64,000 nt of DNA from Flavobacterium akiainvivens (GTDB lineage Bacteria; Bacteroidota; Bacteroidia; Flavobacteriales; Flavobacteriaceae), in NCBI RefSeq assembly GCF_001278115.1, contig NZ_LIYD01000005.1, positions 3,490,916 to 3,554,915 of the forward strand. The letters are read 5' to 3'. Positions 52,304 through 61,049 of the stretch are shown one piece after another. The notes under the pieces are model-generated. The model saw nothing but the letters and a program-made list of their open reading frames with translations. It did not search any database and was not told the DNA's origin. How positions within the stretch are numbered: position 1 is the stretch's first letter; every line of letters starts with the position of its first letter. A program made the translations under genes and the position numbers.

Positions 52304-53539
52304 ATGTCAGACTTATTATTACCACCAGAGCTGCGCTATGCCAAGATGATTGAGCAAAGGCAAAATGAAGACGGCAGCGAGCTCGCCATATTAAACCTTG
52401 GGCCTACACACCCTGCCACGCACGGTATTTTCCAGAACATCCTGCTTATGGATGGTGAAAGGATTCTTGACGGCGAAGGCACCGTAGGTTATATTCACCG
52501 CGCATTTGAAAAAATAGCCGAAAACAGGCCATTTTACCAGATAACCCCGCTAACCGACAGGATGAACTACTGTTCGTCTCCCATAAACAACATGGGGTGG
52601 TGGATGACTCTGGAAAAAGCGCTGGATATAGAAGTGCCCAAGCGTGTGCAGTACCTAAGGGTGATAATAATGGAGCTGGCGCGTATTGCTGACCATATTA
52701 TATGTAACTCGGTACTTGGTGTAGATACGGGGGCGCTTACGGGCTTCCTTTATGTGTTCCAGTACCGCGAAAAGATTTACGAAATTTACGAAGAAATATG
52801 CGGCGCCCGCCTTACTACAAACATGGGCCGCATAGGCGGTTTTGAAAGGGACTGGAGCCCTGCCGCTTTCAAAAAGATAAACGATTTCCTTGAAGAGTTC
52901 CCGGCTATATGGACAGAGTTTGAAAACCTGTTGTCGCGCAACCGTATTTTTATGGACCGTACCATAAACGTGGGGCCTATATCTGCCGAAAAGGCCATGA
53001 GCTACGGTTTTACCGGGCCTAACCTTCGTGCAGCGGGTATAGACTATGATGTGCGTGTTATGAAGCCGTACAGCTCTTACGAAGATTTTGAATTTGACGT
53101 GCCCGTGGGCCAGTCTGGCGATACATACGACCGTTTTTGCGTGCGTAATGCCGAGGTTTGGGAAAGCCTTAAAATCATCAAGCAGGCGCTTGAAAAACTG
53201 CCTGAAGGGCCTTTCCATGCCAATGTGCCTGATTACTACCTTCCGCCTAAGGAAGATGTGTACAACAACATGGAGGCGCTTATATACCACTTTAAAATAG
53301 TAATGGGCGAAGTGCCGGTACCAAAAACCGAAGTATACCACGCGGTAGAAGGCGGTAACGGCGAACTGGGCTTTTACCTGATAACAGACGGTAGCCGCAC
53401 GCCTTACAGGCTGCACTTCCGCAGGCCATGCTTTATATATTACCAGGCCTTTAACGATATGGTAAAGGGGCAAATGCTTTCTGATGCCATTGCAACATTA
53501 TCAAGCCTCAACGTGATTGCAGGCGAATTAGACGCGTAG
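52304..53539 (+). CDS. nuoD: NADH-quinone oxidoreductase subunit D
   Basis: 411 residues. Forms the quinone-reduction site with NuoB. Marks: LNLGPTHPATHGIFQNIL near the N-terminus (conserved His), EKIAENRPFYQITPLTDRMN, GFERDWSPAAFKK, and C-terminal GELGFYLITDGSRTPYRLHF. Related to the large subunit of NiFe hydrogenases but without its metal Cys. Separated from nuoE by 3 bp. Confidence 0.98.
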   Translation: MSDLLLPPELRYAKMIEQRQNEDGSELAILNLGPTHPATHGIFQNILLMDGERILDGEGTVGYIHRAFEKIAENRPFYQITPLTDRMNYCSSPINNMGWWMTLEKALDIEVPKRVQYLRVIIMELARIADHIICNSVLGVDTGALTGFLYVFQYREKIYEIYEEICGARLTTNMGRIGGFERDWSPAAFKKINDFLEEFPAIWTEFENLLSRNRIFMDRTINVGPISAEKAMSYGFTGPNLRAAGIDYDVRVMKPYSSYEDFEFDVPVGQSGDTYDRFCVRNAEVWESLKIIKQALEKLPEGPFHANVPDYYLPPKEDVYNNMEALIYHFKIVMGEVPVPKTEVYHAVEGGNGELGFYLITDGSRTPYRLHFRRPCFIYYQAFNDMVKGQMLSDAIATLSSLNVIAGELDA

Positions 53540-53542
53540 ATT

Positions 53543-54085
53543 ATGGAGATTAGCAACGCACATCAGGAAATAAACATAACGCCTGAGCTTCAGGCCAGGA
53601 TAGACGAGCTTTTGGGTCACTATCCCGATGATAAAAAGAAATCGGCCCTGTTGCCGGTACTGCACGAAGTGCAGGATGCCCACAACAACTGGCTGAGCAT
53701 TCCGCTACAGGACAAGGTGGCCGAAATTTTAGGCATCAAACCTATTGAGGTATATGAGGTGGTTACATTTTACACTATGTATAACCAAAAGCCTATAGGT
53801 AAATTTATGTTTGAGTTTTGCCGTACGTCTTGCTGCGCTGTTCGCGGTGCAGAAAGCCTTATGGACTACACCTGCGAAAAGCTGGGTGTGGCTGAAGGCC
53901 AAACCACAGCAGACGGCATGTTTACCATAGTAGGTGTAGAGTGCCTTGGGGCATGCGGCTATGCGCCAATGCTTCAGCTGGGCGATTACTACTACGAAAA
54001 GCTTGACAGGCCTAAAATGGACCAGCTGATTGAAGACTGCCGTGCGGGCAAAATAGATTTACACAAACTGGCTATAAGGGAATAA
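53543..54085 (+). CDS. nuoE: NADH-quinone oxidoreductase subunit E
   Basis: 180 residues. Thioredoxin-like fold with the [2Fe-2S] cluster N1a: first Cys pair in FCRTSCCAVRGAESLM (CX4C), second in VECLGACGYAPML (CX3C). Electron overflow site near FMN. It stands between nuoD and nuoF with 3 and 2 bp gaps. Confidence 0.97.
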   Translation: MEISNAHQEINITPELQARIDELLGHYPDDKKKSALLPVLHEVQDAHNNWLSIPLQDKVAEILGIKPIEVYEVVTFYTMYNQKPIGKFMFEFCRTSCCAVRGAESLMDYTCEKLGVAEGQTTADGMFTIVGVECLGACGYAPMLQLGDYYYEKLDRPKMDQLIEDCRAGKIDLHKLAIRE

Positions 54086-54087
54086 CT

Positions 54088-55458
54088 ATGGCAAGGAAGA
54101 TATTATTAGAACACGCAAATGTGCCGGGCATTAAAACCTATGAGGTATACCGCCAGCATGGTGGCTACCGCTCGGTAGAAAAAGCGCTTAAAAGCATGAC
54201 GCCGGACGAGGTGGTGGAAGAGGTAAAAACCAGTGGCCTTCGCGGCCGTGGCGGCGCCGGTTTCCCTACCGGAATGAAGTGGAGCTTTATCGATAAAAAA
54301 TCAGGCAAGCCGCGCCACCTGGTGTGCAATGCCGACGAATCTGAACCGGGGACGTTTAAAGACCGTTTCCTTATGGAATACATTCCGCACCTGCTTATTG
54401 AGGGCATGATTACTTCAAGCTATGCGCTGGGCTGTAACCTGTCTTACATTTACATCCGTGGGGAGTATATGTGGGTGTTCCGCATTCTTGAAACTGCAAT
54501 TAAAGAAGCCTATGCCGCAGGTTGGCTGGGCAAAAACATAATGGGCACAGGCTGGGATTTAGACCTGCACGTGCACTGCGGCGCCGGAGCCTATATTTGT
54601 GGCGAAGAAACCGCGCTTATTGAGTCGCTTGAAGGCAAAAGGGGCAACCCGCGCATCAAGCCGCCATTTCCTGCTGTTAGCGGCCTTTGGGCTAACCCTA
54701 CAGTTGTAAACAACGTTGAATCTATTGCCGTTGTGCCGTGGATTGTAAACAACACCGGTGCCGAATATGCCAAGATAGGCATAGGCCGTTCTACCGGTAC
54801 AAAACTGATATCTGCATCGGGCCACTGTAAAAACCCCGGCGTTTATGAAATAGAGCTGGGCCTTAGCGTAGATGAGTTCATGAACTCAGACGAATACCTT
54901 GGCGGCATGATGGATGACCGTCCGCTAAAGGCGCTTATACCCGGAGGTTCTTCGGTGCCTATCCTTCCTGCAAACCTTATCTTTAAAAATGCCGAGGGCG
55001 GCGACAGGCTTATGAGCTATGAGTCGCTTTCCGAAGGTGGTTTTGCAACAGGCTCCATGCTGGGCTCTGGTGGTTTTATTGTGTATAACGATACTACCTG
55101 CGTGGTAAGGAATACCTGGAACTTCAGCCGTTTTTACCACCACGAAAGCTGCGGGCAGTGCTCGCCGTGCCGTGAGGGTACAGGCTGGATGGAAAAAGTA
55201 CTGCACCGTATTGAAAACGGCCACGGCCGTGAAGAAGATATCGAACTGCTGTGGGACATACAGCGCAAGATAGAGGGCAACACAATATGCCCGCTGGGCG
55301 ATGCCGCCGCATGGCCGGTAGCCGCTGCTATACGCCACTTCAGGGATGAGTTTGAATACCACGTGCGTTTCCCGGAAAAAATCAAGAACCGCGACCACTT
55401 TGTAAACGAGCCTTTTGAAAAGGTAAAGCATTTGGTAGCAAAGCAGGCAGTAATATAA
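54088..55458 (+). CDS. nuoF: NADH-quinone oxidoreductase subunit F
   Basis: 456 residues. Binds NADH and FMN and cluster N3. FMN/NADH loop LRGRGGAGFPTGMKW, GAYICGEETALIESLEGKRG, and the cluster ligands in ESCGQCSPCREGTGW with the last Cys in NTICPLGDAAAWP. This is the electron entry point. The gap to nuoG, 107 bp, is occupied by a repeat element, the first break in tight operon spacing. Confidence 0.98.
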   Translation: MARKILLEHANVPGIKTYEVYRQHGGYRSVEKALKSMTPDEVVEEVKTSGLRGRGGAGFPTGMKWSFIDKKSGKPRHLVCNADESEPGTFKDRFLMEYIPHLLIEGMITSSYALGCNLSYIYIRGEYMWVFRILETAIKEAYAAGWLGKNIMGTGWDLDLHVHCGAGAYICGEETALIESLEGKRGNPRIKPPFPAVSGLWANPTVVNNVESIAVVPWIVNNTGAEYAKIGIGRSTGTKLISASGHCKNPGVYEIELGLSVDEFMNSDEYLGGMMDDRPLKALIPGGSSVPILPANLIFKNAEGGDRLMSYESLSEGGFATGSMLGSGGFIVYNDTTCVVRNTWNFSRFYHHESCGQCSPCREGTGWMEKVLHRIENGHGREEDIELLWDIQRKIEGNTICPLGDAAAWPVAAAIRHFRDEFEYHVRFPEKIKNRDHFVNEPFEKVKHLVAKQAVI

Positions 55459-55460
55459 GG

Positions 55461-55558
55461 AGCCCCTCCCGGCCTCCCCCAAAGGGGAGGAGAGTGAGGA
55501 GCCACAATAAAATTAAAAATTAACCTAAGCAAATTCCCCCTTTGGGGGTTAGGGGGCT
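55461..55558. repeat. C/G-rich repeat element inside the nuo operon
   Basis: Imperfect inverted repeat: left half has AGCCCCTCCC and CCCCCAAAGGGG; right half has CCCCCTTTGGGGGTTAGGGG. Text of this kind is, from memory, a common dispersed repeat in Bacteroidota genomes. It sits between nuoF and nuoG with no effect on either frame. Confidence 0.7.
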
Positions 55559-55565
55559 GATAGAT

Positions 55566-56609
55566 ATGAAAGTAACAATAGACGGCCAGGAAATAGACGT
55601 AGAACCGGGTACCACCATACTGCAGGCTGCGCGCAAAATAGGCGGCGAGAGCGTTCCGCCCGCCATGTGCTATTATTCAAAACTTAAGGGTAGTGGGGGC
55701 AAATGCCGTTGCTGCCTGGTAGAGGTTTCTAAAGGCAGCGAGGCCGACCCTCGCCCTATGCCAAAGTTGGTAGCCTCATGCGTTACCGGCTGTATGGACG
55801 GTATGGAGGTAAAGAGCATCTCATCTGAAAGGGTGCTGGATGCCCGTAAATCGGTAACCGAGTTCCTTTTGATAAATCACCCGCTGGATTGCCCCGTGTG
55901 CGACCAGGCCGGTGAATGCGACCTGCAAAACCTGAGCTTTAAGCACGGTGCTGCCAAAACGCGCTTTATTGAAGAAAAACGTACGTTTGAGCCTGAAAAC
56001 ATAGGCCCTAACATTCAGCTGCATATGAACCGCTGTATTGTATGCTACCGCTGTGTAATGACTGCCGACCAGCTTACCGATAACCGCGTGCATGGTGTAC
56101 TGAACAGGGGCGACCATTCGCAAATTTCTACCGCTATTTCTAAAGCTATAGACAACGAGTTTAGCGGTAACATGATAGACGTATGCCCTGTGGGTGCGCT
56201 TACAGATAAAACGTTCCGCTTTAAGCAAAGGGTATGGTTCAACAAGCCATACAACGCGCACCGTAATTGCGACAAGTGCTGTGGCAAGACCACGCTTTGG
56301 ATGTTTGGTAACGAAATTCAGCGTGTAACCGCCCGTAAGGATGAGTATCATGAAGTGGAGGAGTTCATTTGTAACGAATGCCGCTTTGATCATAAAGATA
56401 CAGCCGACTGGGTAATTGAAGGCCCACGCAAGTTTGAGAAAGATTCGGTTATCAACCAAAATAACTACACCCGCCACATTAAGCCGGTGGTTATTGAAAC
56501 CGAACATAACATACTGTTGGGCCGCGATAAAGACCGCAAGAAGATCAGTATGACCGGGGTGCCCATGAAACCCGAAGAGCAAAAAGTATTAAAAGAAGGA
56601 AACGTATAA
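55566..56609 (+). CDS. nuoG: NADH-quinone oxidoreductase subunit G, short form
   Basis: 347 residues from ATG 55566 (MKVTIDGQEIDVEPGTTILQ). Iron-sulfur part only: [2Fe-2S] domain (MCYYSKLKG ... GKCRCCLVEV), His/Cys [4Fe-4S] cluster (HPLDCPVCDQAGECD), a [4Fe-4S] cluster with CIVCYRC and CPVGAL, and a short region CDKCCGKTTLWMFG-FICNECRF. The long molybdopterin-like C-terminal domain of E. coli NuoG (908 residues) is absent. From family knowledge, short NuoG occurs in this phylum, so it is likely a functional variant. A longer TTG-started frame (55542) runs through the repeat and is rejected. Confidence 0.93.
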   Translation: MKVTIDGQEIDVEPGTTILQAARKIGGESVPPAMCYYSKLKGSGGKCRCCLVEVSKGSEADPRPMPKLVASCVTGCMDGMEVKSISSERVLDARKSVTEFLLINHPLDCPVCDQAGECDLQNLSFKHGAAKTRFIEEKRTFEPENIGPNIQLHMNRCIVCYRCVMTADQLTDNRVHGVLNRGDHSQISTAISKAIDNEFSGNMIDVCPVGALTDKTFRFKQRVWFNKPYNAHRNCDKCCGKTTLWMFGNEIQRVTARKDEYHEVEEFICNECRFDHKDTADWVIEGPRKFEKDSVINQNNYTRHIKPVVIETEHNILLGRDKDRKKISMTGVPMKPEEQKVLKEGNV

Positions 56610-56618
56610 GAGGTTTTT

Positions 56619-56678
56619 GGTTATCGGTTGTTAGTTGTTGGGAGTTTCCACGACTTTTGACTTTTGACTTTTGACTTT
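56619..56678. repeat. Two heptad arrays between nuoG and nuoH
   Basis: 56619-56646 holds four 7-base units of RGTTRTT type; 56651-56678 holds four units of NGACTTT type, three identical. There is no inverted pairing. The second array ends 14 bp before the nuoH start and just upstream of an A run, so it could affect nuoH translation. Confidence 0.75.
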
Positions 56679-56691
56679 TAAACTAAAAAAA

Positions 56692-57735
56692 ATGGATACT
56701 GCAATAATTATAGAAAAAGGCATTTTTATAGTGGTGATTTTTGCCATTACCATGCTTTTTGCAATGTATGAAACCCTTGCCGAACGTAAAATAGCGGCGT
56801 GGTTCCAGGACCGTATAGGCCCGGATCGTGCCGGTAAAGGCGGTATACTACAGCCTCTTGCCGACGGTTTAAAGCTGTTTAGTAAAGAGGAGTTCTTCCC
56901 TAATACACCAAACAGGTTCCTGTTTATTGCAGGCCCTGCCATATCAATGAGCACGGCGCTTATTACCAGCGCGGTTATTCCGTGGGGCGATACACTGCAT
57001 ATCTTTGGCCGAGATGTAGTACTTCAGGCTACCGATATTGATATTGCCATGCTGTACATCTTTGGCGTACTTTCTGTAGGTGTTTATGGTATTATGATAG
57101 GCGGATGGGCATCTAACAACAAATTTTCGCTTATGGGCGCCATGCGTGCCTCAAGCCAGATGATATCGTATGAAGTAGCCATGGGCCTTGCCATCATAGC
57201 CCTTGTAATGATGACGGGTTCACTTAGCCTTCGCGATATTGCAGCCGGACAGCACGGCATGAGCTGGAATGTATTTTACCAGCCGGTGGGCTTCCTTATC
57301 TTCCTTGTTTGTTCGTTTGCCGAGACCAACCGTACGCCGTTTGACCTTGCCGAGTGTGAGGCCGAGCTTATAGGAGGTTACCATACCGAATATTCGTCAA
57401 TGAAAATGGGTTTCTACCTGTTTGCAGAATATGCCTCAATGTTTATTTCATCAACCATCCTGGCGGTGCTGTACTTTGGTGCATACAACTTCCCGGGTAT
57501 GGATTGGGTAACCGAAAACTGGGGCGCTAATGCCACTACATGGATTGGGGTACTGGTGCTGTTTGGTAAAATATGCTTCTTCATATTCTTTTATATGTGG
57601 GTGCGCTGGACGATACCAAGGTTCCGTTATGACCAGCTGATGAAACTGGGCTGGAAAATGCTTATACCGCTTGCCATTGCCAATATTGTTATTACAGCGC
57701 TGGCAATACTGTGGAGCGACGGTAAATTGTTTTAA
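56692..57735 (+). CDS. nuoH: NADH-quinone oxidoreductase subunit H
   Basis: 347 residues, eight membrane segments. It lines the quinone tunnel. Marks: YETLAERKIAAWFQDRIGP, PLADGLKLFSKEEFFP, and the acidic loop ETNRTPFDLAECEAELIGGY. ATG 56692 (MDTAIIIEKG) chosen over the upstream start at 56671, which lies in the heptad array. Confidence 0.97.
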   Translation: MDTAIIIEKGIFIVVIFAITMLFAMYETLAERKIAAWFQDRIGPDRAGKGGILQPLADGLKLFSKEEFFPNTPNRFLFIAGPAISMSTALITSAVIPWGDTLHIFGRDVVLQATDIDIAMLYIFGVLSVGVYGIMIGGWASNNKFSLMGAMRASSQMISYEVAMGLAIIALVMMTGSLSLRDIAAGQHGMSWNVFYQPVGFLIFLVCSFAETNRTPFDLAECEAELIGGYHTEYSSMKMGFYLFAEYASMFISSTILAVLYFGAYNFPGMDWVTENWGANATTWIGVLVLFGKICFFIFFYMWVRWTIPRFRYDQLMKLGWKMLIPLAIANIVITALAILWSDGKLF

Positions 57736-57779
57736 TTGTTTGAATGTAAAGAATGCCTTAGGGCACAAAGTATACTACA

Positions 57780-58325
57780 ATGTCGATAGAAAGTTTATCA
57801 TTATCGGGACGTAAAAAGGAGGTTTCCAACAAAAAGATGACCTTTATGGAAAGCCTTTACCTGGTAGCCATAGCTAAAGGTTTATGGATTACCCTTGGGC
57901 ACCTTTTTACACGTAAGGTAACCATTAAGTATCCTGAGCAAACGCGCTCGCTTAGCCCCGTTTACCGTGGCCAGCACATGCTTATGCGCGATGACGAAGG
58001 GCGCGAACGCTGTACAGCCTGTGGTTTGTGTGCATTATCATGCCCTGCCGAAGCCATTACAATGAAAGCCGAAGAGCGCAAGCCGGATGAAAAGCATCTG
58101 TACCGTGAGGAGAAATATGCCTCTATTTATGAGATAAACATGCTGCGCTGCATTTTTTGCGGGCTGTGTGAGGAAGCGTGCCCCAAGCAGGCCATTTACC
58201 TTACCAAGAGCCGCGTAATGGTAAAAAGCGCCAGCAACCGCGAAGATTTTATATATGGCAAGGAAAAGCTGGTTATGCCGCTTGAAATGGCCATTAACAA
58301 CACTAAACCACAAATGGCGAAATAA
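57780..58325 (+). CDS. nuoI: NADH-quinone oxidoreductase subunit I
   Basis: 181 residues. Two [4Fe-4S] clusters N6a/N6b: RCTACGLCALSCPAEA and RCIFCGLCEEACPKQA. N-terminal amphipathic helix touches the membrane. Last base shared with the nuoJ start. Confidence 0.98.
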   Translation: MSIESLSLSGRKKEVSNKKMTFMESLYLVAIAKGLWITLGHLFTRKVTIKYPEQTRSLSPVYRGQHMLMRDDEGRERCTACGLCALSCPAEAITMKAEERKPDEKHLYREEKYASIYEINMLRCIFCGLCEEACPKQAIYLTKSRVMVKSASNREDFIYGKEKLVMPLEMAINNTKPQMAK

Positions 58326-58831
58326 TGATACTAACTTTATTCTACATACTTTCGGCCATAACGCTTGCTACTGCATTTCTTACCATCTTTAGCAAAAACC
58401 CTATACATAGTGCCATTTACCTTGTGCTGTGCTTCTTTTCTATAGCCGGGCATTACCTTATGTTTAACGCGCAGTTCCTGGCCATTGTGCACGTAATTGT
58501 ATATTCGGGAGCCATCATGATCCTGATGCTCTTTACCATAATGCTTATGAACCTCAATAAAGAGGATGAAAAGAACAAAACACTACTCTCGCGCATAGCC
58601 GCCGCCGGTGCCTTTGGCCTTGTAGCGCTGGTGCTTATTGCCACGTTTATTAAATCGCATGCCGTTATTGCCCGTTATGATGTTTCGGGTAAAGACTACC
58701 AGTCAATAAAAGTGCTGGGCCAGGTATTGCTTAACGATTATATGGTGCCGTTTGAATTTGCCTCGATACTGCTTTTAGTATCAATGATTGGTGCGGTACT
58801 ACTGTCTAAAAAAGAACATATTAACGGCTAA
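58325..58831 (+). CDS. nuoJ: NADH-quinone oxidoreductase subunit J
   Basis: 168 residues, five membrane segments. SKNPIHSAIYLVLCFFSIAG and FLAIVHVIVYSGAIMILMLF are typical of ND6/NuoJ. Part of the proton-translocating membrane arm. Overlaps nuoI by one base; nuoK follows after one base. Confidence 0.97.
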   Translation: MILTLFYILSAITLATAFLTIFSKNPIHSAIYLVLCFFSIAGHYLMFNAQFLAIVHVIVYSGAIMILMLFTIMLMNLNKEDEKNKTLLSRIAAAGAFGLVALVLIATFIKSHAVIARYDVSGKDYQSIKVLGQVLLNDYMVPFEFASILLLVSMIGAVLLSKKEHING

Positions 58832-58832
58832 G

Positions 58833-59153
58833 ATGGAAAATATACTACAGGAAATAGGCATAGATAACTATATATACCTTTCTACACTGTTGTTTTGTGT
58901 AGGCGCTTTTGGTGTATTGTTCCGCAGGAATGCCATTGTTATGTTCATGTCTATAGAAATTATGCTTAATGCGGTAAACCTGCTGTTGGTAGCGTTTAGT
59001 ACCTATCACCAGGACGCTGCCGGGCAGATATTTGTATTCTTTTCTATGGCTGTTGCCGCTGCCGAAGTAGCGGTAGGTCTTGCCATACTGGTTGCGGTGT
59101 ACCGCAATGTTAAGGGTATTGATATTGATAATTTAAAGAACTTAAAAGGATAA
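58833..59153 (+). CDS. nuoK: NADH-quinone oxidoreductase subunit K
   Basis: 106 residues from ATG 58833 (MENILQEIGIDNYIYLSTLL), three membrane segments. FGVLFRRNAIVMFMSIEIML with the key Glu and AAEVAVGLAILVAVYRN with the second Glu match the family. The upstream start at 58788 lies inside nuoJ. Confidence 0.97.
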   Translation: MENILQEIGIDNYIYLSTLLFCVGAFGVLFRRNAIVMFMSIEIMLNAVNLLLVAFSTYHQDAAGQIFVFFSMAVAAAEVAVGLAILVAVYRNVKGIDIDNLKNLKG

Positions 59154-59159
59154 CGCCCG

Positions 59160-61040
59160 ATGGAGACAAATTTGGCTTTACTATTACTATTTGCCCCATT
59201 TGCAGGGTTTTTAATTAATGTTTTCTTTGGTAAAAAAATAGGCAAAAATGCCTCGGGCTACCTGGGTACTGCTGCTGTTGCGGTTTCTTTTGTGGTAACC
59301 CTGTTTTTCTTTTTACAGGTAAGCAGTACTAAAAAAGCCATAAGCGTTGAGCTTTTTGAATGGCTTAACCTGCAAAACTTTACTGTTGGCTTTAACTTCC
59401 TGCTCGACCAGCTTTCGCTGCTGTGGCTTATGTTTGTTACCGGTATTGGTACGCTAATCCACCTATATTCTATAAGCTATATGCATGATGATGAAAACAT
59501 GCACAAGTTTTTTGCCTACCTAAACCTGTTTGTATTCTTTATGCTTACGCTGGTTATGGGCAGCAACCTGCTTATTATGTTCATTGGCTGGGAAGGCGTG
59601 GGGCTTTGCTCTTACCTGCTTATAGGCTTTTGGTACAAAAACCAGGATTATAACGATGCGGCTAAGAAAGCATTCATTATGAACCGTATAGGCGACCTTG
59701 GTTTTCTTATAGGTATCTTTATCCTTGCTCATATTTTCCACACGTTGGAGTATACCAATATCCGCACGGCTGTTGAAAATGCCTGGACTATCGACAGGAC
59801 CTGGCTTACCATTGCCATGCTGTGCCTGTTTATAGGTGCCTGTGGTAAAAGCGCCCAGATTCCGCTATATACATGGCTGCCTGATGCAATGGCGGGTCCA
59901 ACACCGGTTTCGGCCCTTATACACGCTGCTACCATGGTTACCGCCGGCATCTTTATGGTAACAAGGCTTAACTTCCTGTTTAACTTAACGCCGGATGTGC
60001 TTGAGGTAATGGCCATAGTAGGTGCCATAACATCGCTTATAGCAGCTTCTATTGGCCTTGTACAAAATGATATCAAGAAAGTACTGGCTTACTCAACCGT
60101 TTCGCAGCTTGGGCTTATGTTCCTTGCCCTTGGTTGTGGCGCTTATGAAATAGCTGTTTTCCACGTAATAACACACGCGTTCTTTAAGGCGTGCCTGTTT
60201 CTGGGTTCGGGTTCGGTTATCCACGCGTTGCACGGCGAGCAGGATATGCGCAATATGGGCGGCCTGCGCAAGGTTATGAAAATTACCTTTGCCACGTTCC
60301 TTATCTCTACACTTGCCATTTCAGGCCTGCCGCCATTCTCCGGTTTCTTCTCTAAAGACGAAATTTTAATGACGGCGTTCCACCACAATACAGTGCTGTA
60401 TGTAATAGGTTCGCTTGCTTCTATCATGACGGCCTTTTATATGTTCCGCCTGCTGTACCTTACATTCTACAAAGATTTCCGTGGTACTGAGGAGCAAAAA
60501 CACCACCTGCATGAGTCTCCGGGCCTTATTACCTTCCCGCTTATAGTGCTTGCCATCCTTGCACTTGTGGGCGGTGCCATAAGCCTGCCGGGCGCCAGCT
60601 GGCTTAATGAATACCTTGCGCCTGTAATAGCTAAACCGGCGGTACACCACCACCTGGGCCCTACCGAGTATATGCTTATGGGCATTGCGGTAGTAGGTGC
60701 ACTTGTAGGTATAGGCATTGCTTATGCAAAATACATGAACAAAGGCGAAGTACCACCGCAGGACAGCGAAATAAAAGGCGTTGCCGGGCTGCTGTACAAC
60801 AAATATTATGTAGACGAAGTATATACCGCAATAATTGTAAAACCTATTTATGCTATTGGCAGCTTCTTTAAAAATGTTACGGAAGCGGCTATATCAGGGC
60901 TTGTTTTCGGCTTTGGTAAGGCAGCCGTATTTTTAGGCAAACAGGGTGGCGCGGTTCAAAACGGCAGCGTAGGTTTTTACCTGCTTATATTTGTACTGGG
61001 TATTTGTGCAATTGTAGGCAGTATATTTCTGATAAAATAA
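59160..61040 (+). CDS. nuoL: NADH-quinone oxidoreductase subunit L
   Basis: 626 residues; the distal antiporter-like subunit with a long lateral helix at the C-terminus. MFIGWEGVGLCSYLLIGFWY, SAQIPLYTWLPDAMAGPTPV, and ALIHAATMVTAGIFM carry the Glu/Lys/His proton-path residues. 6 bp behind nuoK. Confidence 0.98.
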   Translation: METNLALLLLFAPFAGFLINVFFGKKIGKNASGYLGTAAVAVSFVVTLFFFLQVSSTKKAISVELFEWLNLQNFTVGFNFLLDQLSLLWLMFVTGIGTLIHLYSISYMHDDENMHKFFAYLNLFVFFMLTLVMGSNLLIMFIGWEGVGLCSYLLIGFWYKNQDYNDAAKKAFIMNRIGDLGFLIGIFILAHIFHTLEYTNIRTAVENAWTIDRTWLTIAMLCLFIGACGKSAQIPLYTWLPDAMAGPTPVSALIHAATMVTAGIFMVTRLNFLFNLTPDVLEVMAIVGAITSLIAASIGLVQNDIKKVLAYSTVSQLGLMFLALGCGAYEIAVFHVITHAFFKACLFLGSGSVIHALHGEQDMRNMGGLRKVMKITFATFLISTLAISGLPPFSGFFSKDEILMTAFHHNTVLYVIGSLASIMTAFYMFRLLYLTFYKDFRGTEEQKHHLHESPGLITFPLIVLAILALVGGAISLPGASWLNEYLAPVIAKPAVHHHLGPTEYMLMGIAVVGALVGIGIAYAKYMNKGEVPPQDSEIKGVAGLLYNKYYVDEVYTAIIVKPIYAIGSFFKNVTEAAISGLVFGFGKAAVFLGKQGGAVQNGSVGFYLLIFVLGICAIVGSIFLIK

Positions 61041-61049
61041 AACAAACTG

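Noticed and set aside
52655..53473. 272-residue minus-strand frame in nuoD
   Set aside because: Shadow of nuoD; no start context or domain.
55542..55565. TTG-started N-terminal extension of nuoG
   Set aside because: It translates the repeat element; the family start matches ATG 55566.
55566..56609. nuoG as a truncated pseudogene
   Set aside because: All cluster motifs are intact and the operon is complete; short NuoG fits the lineage.
56651..56678. GACTTTT repeats as a microsatellite error
   Set aside because: The same 7-bp habit appears at other gaps with different words, so it is not an isolated assembly artefact.
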